Below the pieces are notes generated by a model. The model did not search any database. It was not told the origin of the DNA and was given only the letters and a program-made list of their open reading frames with translations. The position numbers were made by a program, and so were the translations under genes. A stretch of 64,000 bases of DNA from Suilimivivens sp009774465. GTDB lineage: Bacteria > Bacillota > Clostridia > Lachnospirales > Lachnospiraceae. Shown piece after piece: positions 1 through 7,610 of this stretch; within the stretch, counting starts at the first letter, position 1; every line of letters begins with the position of its first letter. The stretch lies in NCBI GenBank assembly GCA_947382645.1, contig CANDAE010000018.1, positions 9,432 through 73,431 of the forward strand. The letters run 5' to 3'.

Positions 1-443
1 ACCGCAGTTGTAAGTACTTCATCCACATGATCTACAAACTCTTCTCCATATTCTTTATACAGATCTTCCGTTTTATCCAGCACATATTCTGCTGAAAAAC
101 CCATACCCTCAAGCTTTTCCATTGTCTCTACCAGCTCTTTGGCGTCGGCTGCGCTGATTTCAACACCGAATTTTTCTTTCCCCTCTTCCACTGCATTTGA
201 AAGTCCTTCTTCGGTAGTCAAATCTCCCTGTGCAATTTTTTCCTTTAAAAATGCAAATACATCGGAAGCCTTTTCCTGATCAATGTTTTCAAATACTGCT
301 CCAAACAGCTCTTTCACCTGATCTGTCACATCCGTTATATCTCCATCAGAAGTATTTTCACTTGCTGCCGCAGGCATTGAAACCCATACAAACCCAATAA
401 GCAATACCATTAAAAATACTGCAATTCCACCTTTTATTTTCAC
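1..443 (-). CDS. Secreted protein of unknown function (partial, runs off left edge)
   Basis: The reading frame stays open from a GTG at 443 to the window edge, so only the first 147 residues are visible. A GGAAAGG ribosome site lies about 11 bases before the GTG. The N-terminus (VKIKGG, then a hydrophobic stretch to MPAAAS) reads as a signal peptide with a cleavage site after the Ala run. The mature part is acidic and apparently helical (VTDQVKELFGAVFEN, then repeated D/E/K-rich helices) with no cysteine. I do not recognise the family. It is probably exported or surface-exposed. The next gene upstream (480-1418, same strand) ends 36 bases before this start, so the two may be cotranscribed. 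Confidence 0.7.
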   Translation of the reverse strand, partial: MKIKGGIAVFLMVLLIGFVWVSMPAAASENTSDGDITDVTDQVKELFGAVFENIDQEKASDVFAFLKEKIAQGDLTTEEGLSNAVEEGKEKFGVEISAADAKELVETMEKLEGMGFSAEYVLDKTEDLYKEYGEEFVDHVDEVLTTA

Positions 444-479
444 TCTAAACCATGCCTTTCCACACCCTTTAAAGGGCTT

Positions 480-1418
480 TTAATACTCCCTTACTCTTTC
501 CATAATCCAGGGGTAAATATCCTCATACACCTGCTGTTTGTTCTTTTCATTCAGCAGTTCATGCCTGCCCCCTGCATAAAGCTTTAAAGATATTTTTTTC
601 ATTCCTGCTTTTTCAAAGTCTCTGTATGCCTTTTTCACTCCTTCGCCATAATTGCCTACCGGATCCATATCTCCCGCAATAAAATGCACTGGCAGTTCTT
701 TGGGCATCGCATTCAAATTTTCTTCCTGATTCAGTCGGTCCAGCAAAGTAAATAAGGTTTTAAATCCGTTTACTGTAAAGGTAAAGCCGCACAAATCGTC
801 ATTCATGTATGCATCCACTACCTTTTCGTCCGTACAAAGCCAGTCAAAAGCTGTTTTGGCATTTGGTATCTTCTTATTATAAGAGCCAAAAGCCAGATGA
901 TCGATCATTTTAGCCACATGCTTTTGTCCCAGGAAAATCCCCTGCACTCCTGCAATCAGCCTGCAGAACTTTACCAGCAGCTTAGGCTGGGAACCGGTTC
1001 CACATATAATGGCGCCCTGTATTCCCGTACCATACTTAAAAAGATAGTTGCGCAGAATAAAAGAGCCCATACTATGGCCAAGAAGCACATAGGGTATGCC
1101 TGGATATTCTTCCTGAGTAATTTTTTTCAGGCGATGCACATCCCTGACCACCACCGTAGCCGGATCCTGATCACAAAAATACCCATAAGCGCCCTCTTTC
1201 CCAACACTTTTCCCATGTCCCAGGTGGTCGTCTCCTGTTACCAGTATTCCCTTTTCCCCAAGATACTGAGCCAGGGCTTCGTAGCGCTCAATATATTCCG
1301 CCATGCCATGCACAATCTGTACAATACAGATAATTTTTCCTTCCGGCACCCACCGAAGCGCGTGAATCTTTGACTTTCCATCTCTGGAATCAAATGTAAT
1401 CTCTTCTTTTTTTACCAT
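480..1418 (-). CDS. Alpha/beta hydrolase, monoacylglycerol lipase-like (serine hydrolase)
   Basis: A 312-residue cytoplasmic alpha/beta-hydrolase of the lysophospholipase/monoacylglycerol lipase type. It shows an oxyanion region HGMAEY near residue 38, the nucleophile elbow GHSMGS near residue 115, an acid in GDMDPVG near residue 250 and the C-terminal catalytic His in GGRHEL near residue 283. The substrate is probably a lipid ester; this is inferred from the family. The ATG at 1418 is chosen because GGGAGG sits five bases upstream; a longer frame to 1454 has no ribosome site and would run into a hairpin. It follows metG by 84 bases containing a 12-bp inverted repeat. Confidence 0.85.
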   Translation of the reverse strand: MVKKEEITFDSRDGKSKIHALRWVPEGKIICIVQIVHGMAEYIERYEALAQYLGEKGILVTGDDHLGHGKSVGKEGAYGYFCDQDPATVVVRDVHRLKKITQEEYPGIPYVLLGHSMGSFILRNYLFKYGTGIQGAIICGTGSQPKLLVKFCRLIAGVQGIFLGQKHVAKMIDHLAFGSYNKKIPNAKTAFDWLCTDEKVVDAYMNDDLCGFTFTVNGFKTLFTLLDRLNQEENLNAMPKELPVHFIAGDMDPVGNYGEGVKKAYRDFEKAGMKKISLKLYAGGRHELLNEKNKQQVYEDIYPWIMERVREY

Positions 1419-1435
1419 TGTAACCTCCCGATAAG

Positions 1436-1477
1436 GGGCTGTTGCTTTGGGCACAGGTAATCGTGAAGCAACAGCCC
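1436..1477 (-). repeat. 12-bp inverted repeat between metG and the hydrolase gene
   Basis: The arms GGGCTGTTGCTT (1436-1447) and AAGCAACAGCCC (1466-1477) are perfectly complementary around an 18-base loop. No U-tract follows on either strand, so it is not a standard intrinsic terminator. It lies just before the hydrolase ribosome site (GGGAGG) and may shape or process the metG-hydrolase transcript. Confidence 0.6.
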
Positions 1478-1502
1478 GTCAACCTTTCTTTCATAAATCC
1501 TG

Positions 1503-3500
1503 TCAGCAGATTTCCGCTCCTGAAGGCATCTCTTTCTCCGGCGTGAGAAGCGCCAGCTTTCCCTCTGCGTCCTCTGCGCAAAGAAGCATTCCCTCTGAAA
1601 CAACGCCTGCTAAAGTTGCCGGTTTCAGGTTCACCAGCACCATAACCTTTTTGCCCACCATTTCTTCCGCACTGTAATGCTGTTTAATTCCTGAAACAAT
1701 CTGCTTAACTTGGCTGCCGATACGAACTTTTGAGCAAAGAAGCTTTTTGGATTTGGGCACTTCTTCACAGGCAATGATCTCACCTACCTGAAACTGCATT
1801 TTGTCAAACAGATCGTAAGTGATCTCTTCTTTTGGCTCAATATCAATGATATCTGTCACTGCCTCCGCCGCATCCTTTGTCCCATCCTGAACTGCATCTT
1901 CATTTTGTCCCTGCGCCGCTTTTCTTTCGGCAAACATGGCATCGGCTTTCTCCACCACTTCCTTCACATCCAGCCTTGCAAATAAGATTTCCGGCTTTTC
2001 CGTCACCTTATTTCCGGAACTGTATCCTCCAAAGACCTTGAGCTCTTCAAAACTGCGAAGTTCAGTGTTTAGCTGTCCTGCAATCTTCTTTGCTGTTGCA
2101 GGCATATATGGCTCCAGCAAAGAAGCGCCAATCACAATACTTTCCACCAGATTATAAAGTACGGTGGCAAGGCGGTCCTTTTTGGCTTCGTCCTTTGCAA
2201 GCACCCAGGGCTCTGTTTCATCGATATATTTATTACAGCGTTTGAATAACGCAAATATCTCTGTAAGTGCATCTGCCACCCGCAGTTCTTCCATCCTGGC
2301 TGCCACTTTATCATAGGCGGCAACAGCCACTGCTTTCAGCTCTTCATCCACCTCATCACTGACTTTCTTGTCAGCCACAACACCGCCAAAATATTTATTA
2401 CTCATGGAAATCGTCCTGTTAACCAGATTGCCAAGGGTATTTGCCAGATCGGAGTTGATTCTCTCCACAAGCAGTTCCCATGAAATGGTTCCGTCATTTT
2501 CAAAGGGCATCTCATGAAGCACGAAATAACGGACTGCATCCACTCCAAAGAAATTTACAAGATCATCTGCGTAAATTACATTTCCCTTGGATTTGCTCAT
2601 TTTACCGTCTCCCTGTAAAAGCCAGGGATGACCAAACACCTGCTTAGGCAATGGCTCACCTAACGCCATCAGGAAAATAGGCCAGTAAATGGTATGGAAC
2701 CGGATAATATCCTTGCCAATCAGATGCAGGTCGGCAGGCCAGAGCTTTTGATACTGCTCCGTACTGTTTCCGTCGCAGTCATAGCCAATGCCTGTAATAT
2801 AATTGGTAAGGGCATCCAGCCACACGTACACCACATGCCTGTCATCAAAATCTACGGGAATTCCCCATTTAAAGGAAGTTCTTGACACACATAAATCCTG
2901 CAGCCCGGGCAGAAGGAAATTATTCATCATTTCATTTTTACGGGATACAGGCTGAATAAATTCAGGATGTTTATTAATATGCTCAATCAGCTTATCTGCA
3001 TACTTGCTCATTTTAAAGAAATATGCTTCCTCCCTGGCAGGCTTTACCTCCCGTCCGCAGTCAGGACATTTTCCATCCACTAACTGAGACTCGGTCCAGA
3101 AAGATTCACAGGGTGTACAGTAAAGCCCTTCATAAGCGCCTTTATAAATATCTCCCTGCTCATAAAGCTTTTTAAATATCTTTTGCACCTGTTTTTCATG
3201 AAATTCATCTGTTGTCCGGATGAAGCGGTCATAAGAGGTATCCATCAAATCCCACAACCCCTTTATGGTTCCTGCAACATTATCCACAAATTCTCTGGGT
3301 GTAATCCCTGCTTCCTGTGCTTTTAATTCGATCTTTTGTCCATGTTCGTCCGTACCGGTCTGGAAAAACACATCATATCCGTCTTTCCTTTTGAATCTTG
3401 CAATACTGTCAGCCAGCACGATTTCATAACTGTTACCGATATGGGGCTTGCCTGATGTATAGGCAATTGCTGTTGTGATGTAATACTTTCCTTTACTCAT
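1503..3500 (-). CDS. metG: Methionyl-tRNA synthetase with C-terminal tRNA-binding domain
   Basis: Charges tRNA-Met with methionine (class I aminoacyl-tRNA synthetase, cytoplasm). The 665-residue protein has the HIGH-type motif HIGN near residue 20, a zinc knuckle (CTPC...CPDC) near residues 127-146, and KMSKS near residue 300. The helical anticodon-binding region follows, then a C-terminal EMAP/Trbp111-type tRNA-binding domain (from about DKMQFQVGEI, residue 565) that makes the enzyme dimeric in relatives. The linker before it is acidic and Ala-rich. A methionine T-box leader upstream (3660-3946) predicts induction by uncharged tRNA-Met. Confidence 0.97.
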   Translation of the reverse strand: MSKGKYYITTAIAYTSGKPHIGNSYEIVLADSIARFKRKDGYDVFFQTGTDEHGQKIELKAQEAGITPREFVDNVAGTIKGLWDLMDTSYDRFIRTTDEFHEKQVQKIFKKLYEQGDIYKGAYEGLYCTPCESFWTESQLVDGKCPDCGREVKPAREEAYFFKMSKYADKLIEHINKHPEFIQPVSRKNEMMNNFLLPGLQDLCVSRTSFKWGIPVDFDDRHVVYVWLDALTNYITGIGYDCDGNSTEQYQKLWPADLHLIGKDIIRFHTIYWPIFLMALGEPLPKQVFGHPWLLQGDGKMSKSKGNVIYADDLVNFFGVDAVRYFVLHEMPFENDGTISWELLVERINSDLANTLGNLVNRTISMSNKYFGGVVADKKVSDEVDEELKAVAVAAYDKVAARMEELRVADALTEIFALFKRCNKYIDETEPWVLAKDEAKKDRLATVLYNLVESIVIGASLLEPYMPATAKKIAGQLNTELRSFEELKVFGGYSSGNKVTEKPEILFARLDVKEVVEKADAMFAERKAAQGQNEDAVQDGTKDAAEAVTDIIDIEPKEEITYDLFDKMQFQVGEIIACEEVPKSKKLLCSKVRIGSQVKQIVSGIKQHYSAEEMVGKKVMVLVNLKPATLAGVVSEGMLLCAEDAEGKLALLTPEKEMPSGAEIC

Positions 3501-3583
3501 TTCTGACTATTCCTTTCTCTTTTTTGTGCAGAGTATGCCCCGGAAGGCTCCGCTTTTATTCCGCGCGCGCAGCTGCACATCCC

Positions 3584-3620
3584 TTTCATATCACAGGACG
3601 CACTTTCCTATGATATGAAA
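3584..3620 (-). repeat. 15-bp hairpin in the post-terminator metG leader
   Basis: TTTCATATCACAGGA (3584-3598) and TCCTATGATATGAAA (3606-3620) pair with one mismatch around a seven-base loop. It lies between the T-box terminator and the metG start and interrupts a block that is otherwise similar to the amt-PII leader. No U-run follows. It may be a processing site or a small inserted palindrome. Confidence 0.6.
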
Positions 3621-3659
3621 CAACGGGCGCCACGCTTCGCGAGCCGCCCTTATGTTAAC

Positions 3660-3692
3660 AAAAACTGCCTTCCATCTAACGATAGAAGACAG
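3660..3692 (-). terminator. Intrinsic terminator of the metG T-box leader
   Basis: On the minus strand CTGTCTTCTATC, loop GTTA, and GATGGAAGGCAG form a 12-bp stem with G-U pairs, followed by TTTTTG. It directly follows the T-box sequence, as expected for the terminator that competes with the T-box antiterminator. Confidence 0.85.
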
Positions 3693-3946
3693 CTGATATG
3701 CCGTGGTACCACTTCTTTTCATCTCTGCCTCGCGGCAAAAACCTCTGCAGGTACAAATATACCCTTCCGCTGTAACAGGCGGACCTGTTGCAATCTGGCC
3801 GGCTTATCCACAGCCGGTTCGGTGCACTGCTCAGAAGCCATGTTCAGTCCATTTCCACTTTGTTTCTCTCAACCTGGGGCTTACATCCGCCCGCCGGAAA
3901 CATTCTCTGTAAAGCTTTCCTGTACCTACTCTCTTCGTCATTGCTT
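3660..3946 (-). ncRNA. T-box riboswitch controlling metG (predicted Met specifier)
   Basis: On the minus strand the leader begins with the typical GAAGAGAGTAGGTACAG element, contains an AUG triplet (3852-3850) followed by GGACTGAAC and CTGAGC in the position of the specifier loop, and ends with the T-box core GTGGTACCACGGC (about 3701-3713) before a terminator stem with a U-run. Known T-boxes sense the charging state of a tRNA: uncharged tRNA-Met would stabilise the antiterminator and let metG be transcribed. The Met specificity is inferred from the AUG and the downstream gene. Confidence 0.9.
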
Positions 3947-3952
3947 TTCTCT

Positions 3953-3982
3953 ATAATACAAGATAGTGTAAGCCTATCACAA
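3953..3982 (-). promoter_or_regulatory. Predicted promoter of the metG T-box transcript
   Basis: TTGTGA (3982-3977) and TATTAT (3958-3953) are separated by 18 bases on the minus strand. A start near 3946 would place the T-box stem I at the 5' end. A perfect TTGACA at 3999-3994 has no -10 at the right spacing and was not chosen. Confidence 0.5.
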
Positions 3983-4065
3983 ACCCTTTGTATTGTCAAC
4001 CATTTCGTGGCCTTTGCAAAAGCGTAACAGTTCGCCCCTCAACATTCATAAAAGCGTCTGTTACG

Positions 4066-4108
4066 GCAAAACTCCGGGCAGTGGAAGTACCCGGAGCTTT
4101 GCTTTTTT
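4066..4108 (-). terminator. Terminator at the 3' end of amt-PII
   Basis: A 13-bp inverted repeat (GCAAAACTCCGGG at 4066-4078 with CCCGGAGCTTTGC at 4090-4102, G-U pairs included) lies 31 bases after the amt stop. On the minus strand CTCCGGG/CCCGGAG is followed by TTTTG; on the plus strand by TTTTTT. It probably ends amt-PII transcription and could work in both directions. Confidence 0.6.
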
Positions 4109-4139
4109 ATACTAAACTAAGGGATTAGATAAACGCGTT

Positions 4140-5885
4140 TTACTCTACATCCTGCAAGGCCGCAAAATCTTCTTCTCCTGTGCGGACCTTAACCACCTTA
4201 TCCACATTGTAGACAAAAATCTTGCCGTCTCCAATGTGTCCGGTATAAAGTGCCTTCTTTGCAGCCTCAATAACCGTCTCAACAGGAATCTTGCTGACAA
4301 CAACCTCAACTTTAACCTTGGGAAGCAAGGTTGCATCCACTTCCACGCCGCGGTACATTTCTCCTGCACCCTTTTGAACGCCGCAGCCCATAACCTGTGT
4401 CACTGTCATACCGGTTACTCCCAGGTCATTCATTGCTTTCTTTAAATGATCATATCTGGAGAGCTTTGCTATAATAGCCACCTTATAGATACCTGTTGCA
4501 GCAATGACAGGTGCGGCCACTTTGACTGCAGCAGCCTTTTGTGCCTCGGAAGCTCCCTCGTAATCTTCCGTACCAAGATCAGTATTTTCATTGATTTCCA
4601 TAGTCATTGTATTGGAAATATCCATAATGCTGAATCCTGCATAAGCAGAGGTAAGACCATGTTCACAGGAATCCAGTCCCACAATTTCCTCTTCCTGAGA
4701 TGCCCTTAAGCCTACTGCCCCTTTGATTATAAGGAAAGTAATGGTAATTGTAATCGTCGTCCAGGCCGCCACAGCCGCAAAGCCTAAAAGCTGAAGTCCA
4801 AGCTGCCCAAAGCCGCCGCCATAGAAAAGTCCTGTAATGCTGTCATTTCCGGGAGCGGATGTGGTTGCAAACAATCCCACTGCAATGGTTCCCCAGATAC
4901 CGTTTAAACAGTGTACCGCCACAGCGCCTACGGGATCATCAATATGTAATTTATAGTCTAAAAACCAGACGCCAAATACCACCAGCAGACCTGCCACAGC
5001 GCCAATAATCAATGAGCCGGTTACATCTGTCACATCACAGGGAGCAGTGATTGCCACAAGTCCTGCCAAAGAAGCATTTAAACACATGGAAACGTCAGGC
5101 TTTCCAAATTTGATCCATGTGAAAATCATACATACTACCGTTGCAATTGCAGGCGCAATGGTTGTGGTTACAAACACGGAACCAAGCTGTTCCACACTGG
5201 TACATGCCGCTCCGTTAAATCCGTACCAGCCCAGCCACAGAATAAATACGCCAAGACATCCAATAGGCAGATTATGTCCCGGAAATGCATTTACTTTGGT
5301 AATTTTTCCATTTTTGTCAGTAACAAACTTACCAATACGGGGACCAAGCAGCTTTGCGCCAATCAGTGCGGAAATACCGCCCACCATATGAATTGCACAA
5401 GAGCCTGCAAAATCGTGGAAACCAAGCTGTGCCAGCCAGCCGCCGCCCCAGATCCAGTGTGCTTCAATAGGATAAATCAGCGCGGAAATCACTCCTGAAT
5501 AAATACAGTAAGATAAGAATTTCGTTCTTTCCGCCATTGCACCGGAAACAATTGTTGCAGTGGTGGCACAGAACACAAGGTTAAACACAAAATTGGACCA
5601 GTCAAAGCTTTCATAACTCGTAAAAATATCAAACCCCGGCTTTCCAATCAGTCCAATCATGTCCTCACCCAGCAAAAGGCTAAAGCCAATCAGGATAAAG
5701 ACAACAGTTCCAATGCAGAAATCCATCAGATTTTTCATCAGGATATTGCCTGCATTTTTTGCTCTGGTAAAACCTGTCTCCACCATTGCAAATCCTGCCT
5801 GCATCCAAAACACCAGCGCGGCTCCAATCAGGAACCAGACGCCAAATACCTGGCTGCTTACAGCGCTCATCATTTCTTCTGTCAT
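4140..5885 (-). CDS. amt: Ammonium transporter fused to a C-terminal PII (GlnK-like) domain
   Basis: A membrane ammonium channel of the Amt/Mep/Rh family with its own PII regulator attached (581 residues). The first ~420 residues carry about eleven membrane spans with Amt signatures (FVFNLVFCATTATIVSGAMAER region near 115-135; HMVGG near 165; VHCLNGIWG near 305). After a linker (DLGTEDYEGASEAQKAAA) the last ~120 residues match PII (KVAIIAKLSRYDHLKKAM start, MYRG T-loop, TGHIGDGKIFV B-loop). The T-loop reads RGVEVD where classical PII has RGAEY, so the uridylylated Tyr51 is missing. ATG at 5885 is chosen over 5903 because AGGAGG lies nine bases before it. Fusion would keep the inhibitor next to the pore. 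Confidence 0.93.
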   Translation of the reverse strand: MTEEMMSAVSSQVFGVWFLIGAALVFWMQAGFAMVETGFTRAKNAGNILMKNLMDFCIGTVVFILIGFSLLLGEDMIGLIGKPGFDIFTSYESFDWSNFVFNLVFCATTATIVSGAMAERTKFLSYCIYSGVISALIYPIEAHWIWGGGWLAQLGFHDFAGSCAIHMVGGISALIGAKLLGPRIGKFVTDKNGKITKVNAFPGHNLPIGCLGVFILWLGWYGFNGAACTSVEQLGSVFVTTTIAPAIATVVCMIFTWIKFGKPDVSMCLNASLAGLVAITAPCDVTDVTGSLIIGAVAGLLVVFGVWFLDYKLHIDDPVGAVAVHCLNGIWGTIAVGLFATTSAPGNDSITGLFYGGGFGQLGLQLLGFAAVAAWTTITITITFLIIKGAVGLRASQEEEIVGLDSCEHGLTSAYAGFSIMDISNTMTMEINENTDLGTEDYEGASEAQKAAAVKVAAPVIAATGIYKVAIIAKLSRYDHLKKAMNDLGVTGMTVTQVMGCGVQKGAGEMYRGVEVDATLLPKVKVEVVVSKIPVETVIEAAKKALYTGHIGDGKIFVYNVDKVVKVRTGEEDFAALQDVE

Positions 5886-5941
5886 AAATTTTTTCCTCCT
5901 CATTTTGGAATCCTCTTTTTACAGGGAATCCTTTAATTTAA

Positions 5942-6023
5942 CTAAAAAAGCGAAGCCAGGGGCTTTTATACAAGCTCCTTTGCTCCGCATTTTTAATTCC
6001 AGGCTGCAGATGCCCCGCTTCGC
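5942..6023 (-). terminator. Second leader terminator of amt-PII (large loop)
   Basis: GCGAAGC-GGGGC (6023-6012) pairs with GCCCC-TG-GCTTCGC (5963-5950) on the minus strand: 7 bp plus 5 bp with a two-base bulge, closing a 48-base loop and followed at once by TTTTTTAGT. The long loop looks more like a riboswitch expression platform or a protein-binding region than a simple end-of-gene terminator. Confidence 0.6.
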
Positions 6024-6040
6024 GAGCCATCTTTAATGTT

Positions 6041-6072
6041 AAAAGGCGCTACGGTTATCCCGCAGCGCCTTT
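6041..6072 (-). terminator. Promoter-proximal terminator hairpin upstream of amt-PII
   Basis: On the minus strand AAAGGCGCTGCGG, loop GATAA, CCGTAGCGCCTTTT form a 13-bp stem ending in a short U-run. It begins about eight bases after the predicted transcription start. It may also end read-through from the GNAT gene, whose stop is at 6116. Confidence 0.7.
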
Positions 6073-6086
6073 GCTTTACGTATTGC

Positions 6087-6115
6087 ATGTTATCACTCCG
6101 GCCTTATTCTGTCAA
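6087..6115 (-). promoter_or_regulatory. Predicted sigma-A promoter of amt-PII
   Basis: A consensus TTGACA (6115-6110) and TAACAT (6092-6087) with 17-base spacing on the minus strand. The -35 box abuts the GNAT stop codon. Start of transcription expected near 6080. Confidence 0.7.
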
Positions 6116-6991
6116 TCATTTTTTTACATAACTTTTTATATAGATCCCATATTCCTGTCCATTTACTGTCACATTTTCCTGAAAAACAAAGCCCAGTTTA
6201 TTCACCAACCCTATGGAAACGGTATTTCTTTCATCTACCAGCGCCTGAACCTTCTCAAATTTCAACTCTTCCTGCGCATATTTTAAAATTCCACTACAGA
6301 CTTCAAATCCATAGCCCTGTCTCTGGTATGATGCATCAATTAAAAAGCCAAGCTCCGGATTTTCGTATCCTTCCCTTACACTGAGGCCTGCGCGTCCAAT
6401 AATCCGGCCGCTTTCCTTTAAGATAACCGTCCATAATCCGTAACCATAAAACCCATAAATCTGATCAATGTACGACTTCATATATGCCTTTTCTTCATCC
6501 TTATCCTCATAAAGATCTTCCATGTAACGTGTTATGGATGGCTCTTTATAAATCCGATAAAACTCATCCACATCCTCCAAAGTGCTTTCCCTAACCAAAA
6601 GTCTTTTCGTCCGGAAAATTTCCCAGGGGAGTCCTGCAAGTCTTAAATATACCTCCTCAAAGGATCTGTACGCAATCTGAAACAAATCTTCTATTCCATA
6701 ACGCACTGCCGGAAAATTCTGCTGTTTGTTCCCCTCATGATAAAGAATTACCACATATTGTTTTTCTTCCAAAAGTATTTCCGCCGCTTTGGCATGATCC
6801 GTAATAATTAAAGTGCTTTTCCCATTTTCGAAGACTTCCTCACAGTCTGTCCTGATTTTATCAGGAAAATCTATTTTTCGGAGGGATACCTGCACCCCAT
6901 ATGGGTTCGTTTTTTCCCTGATTTCCCCGACACGTTCTGAAACAATTTCATAGTAGTATTCAGACAGGAGAAGCAAAATGCATTTTAACAT
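6116..6991 (-). CDS. GNAT family N-acetyltransferase with an extra N-terminal domain
   Basis: A 291-residue cytoplasmic protein. The C-terminal ~155 residues (from ETERLLVRES-like FRTKRLLVRES) are a GNAT fold of the ribosomal-protein/RimJ-RimL type, with the acetyl-CoA loop in DASYQRQGYGFEV. The N-terminal ~130 residues (TDHAKAAEILLEEKQYVVILYHE) resemble the small domain often placed before GNAT modules in Lachnospiraceae; it lacks obvious catalytic motifs. The acceptor is unknown. ATG at 6991 is preferred because GGAAGG lies eight bases upstream; the longer frame to 7012 has no ribosome site. Divergent from the cyclophilin gene. Confidence 0.8.
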   Translation of the reverse strand: MLKCILLLLSEYYYEIVSERVGEIREKTNPYGVQVSLRKIDFPDKIRTDCEEVFENGKSTLIITDHAKAAEILLEEKQYVVILYHEGNKQQNFPAVRYGIEDLFQIAYRSFEEVYLRLAGLPWEIFRTKRLLVRESTLEDVDEFYRIYKEPSITRYMEDLYEDKDEEKAYMKSYIDQIYGFYGYGLWTVILKESGRIIGRAGLSVREGYENPELGFLIDASYQRQGYGFEVCSGILKYAQEELKFEKVQALVDERNTVSIGLVNKLGFVFQENVTVNGQEYGIYIKSYVKK

Positions 6992-7078
6992 TGTCAAGTC
7001 CTTCCAATTCATATAAAATATGTACCGTAGTTATTATTTTATCACATCATATAGATGAAGAGAAAGGAAGTTAATATT

Positions 7079-7600
7079 ATGGCGCAAAATCCCATCGTAA
7101 CCTTTACAATGGAAAATGGAGATATCATGAAAGCAGAGCTTTATCCTGAAATTGCTCCTGTTTCTGTAAACAATTTTATCAGCCTGATTAATAAAAATTT
7201 CTATGATGGACTGATTTTCCACCGGGTAATCCGCGGATTCATGATTCAGGGCGGCGATCCGGAAGGAACAGGCTGCGGCGGCCCAGGCTACAGCATTAAA
7301 GGAGAATTTTTCTCAAACGGTTTCGAAAATAACTTGAAGCATACTGAAGGCGTTCTTTCTATGGCAAGAAGCATGGCCCCTGACTCAGCAGGCTCCCAGT
7401 TTTTTATCATGCACAAGACAAGTCCTCATTTAGATGGTTCCTATGCTGCTTTTGGCAAAGTGATTGAAGGTATGGATGTTGTAAATAAAATTGCAGAAAC
7501 TGCAACCGATTTTTCTGACCGTCCGCTGGAAGACCAGAAACTTAAGAGCGTTACCGTAGAATGTTTTGGAGTGGAATACCCGGAGCCGGAGAAGTGTTAA
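7079..7600 (+). CDS. Peptidyl-prolyl cis-trans isomerase, cyclophilin type
   Basis: A 173-residue cytoplasmic cyclophilin that catalyses proline isomerisation during folding. Core motifs are present: FHRVIRGFMIQGGDP (catalytic Arg and the QGGDP loop), NGFENNLKHTEGVLSMAR and SAGSQFFIMHKTSPHLDG. No signal peptide. ATG at 7079 is preceded by AAAGGAAG; an upstream in-frame ATG at 7055 has no ribosome site. The stop lies within a perfect 9-bp hairpin (7588-7610). Confidence 0.93.
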   Translation: MAQNPIVTFTMENGDIMKAELYPEIAPVSVNNFISLINKNFYDGLIFHRVIRGFMIQGGDPEGTGCGGPGYSIKGEFFSNGFENNLKHTEGVLSMARSMAPDSAGSQFFIMHKTSPHLDGSYAAFGKVIEGMDVVNKIAETATDFSDRPLEDQKLKSVTVECFGVEYPEPEKC

Positions 7601-7610
7601 TCACTTCTCC
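7588..7610 (+). repeat. Hairpin over the cyclophilin stop codon
   Basis: GGAGAAGTG, loop TTAAT, CACTTCTCC: a perfect 9-bp stem that includes the TAA stop. No U-tract follows directly, so it is probably a 3'-end stabilising hairpin or a weak terminator. Confidence 0.5.

Larger units (their letters stand above)
5886..6110 (-). other. amt-PII leader with two stacked terminator-like hairpins
   Basis: About 195 bases separate the predicted start of transcription (near 6080) from the amt ATG. They hold a promoter-proximal hairpin (6041-6072) and a second, large-looped hairpin ending in six U (5942-6023). A block here (5982-6044) resembles the metG leader (3546-3659). Close to the ATG there is a direct repeat GGATTCC...GGATTCC. 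No open frame with a ribosome site was seen. The arrangement suggests transcription attenuation; the ligand is unknown. Confidence 0.6.

Noticed and set aside
897..1373. A 158-codon plus-strand frame inside the alpha/beta hydrolase
   Set aside because: Antisense shadow; the minus-strand frame holds all catalytic motifs and a good ribosome site.
3994..3999. Perfect TTGACA upstream of metG taken as the -35 box
   Set aside because: At 16-18 bases spacing there is no acceptable -10 sequence; the TTGTGA/TATTAT pair fits better with the T-box 5' end.
5886..6110. A second T-box upstream of amt-PII
   Set aside because: The shared block with the metG leader lies downstream of the T-box part; there is no T-box core (GTGGNACC) or stem I element here.
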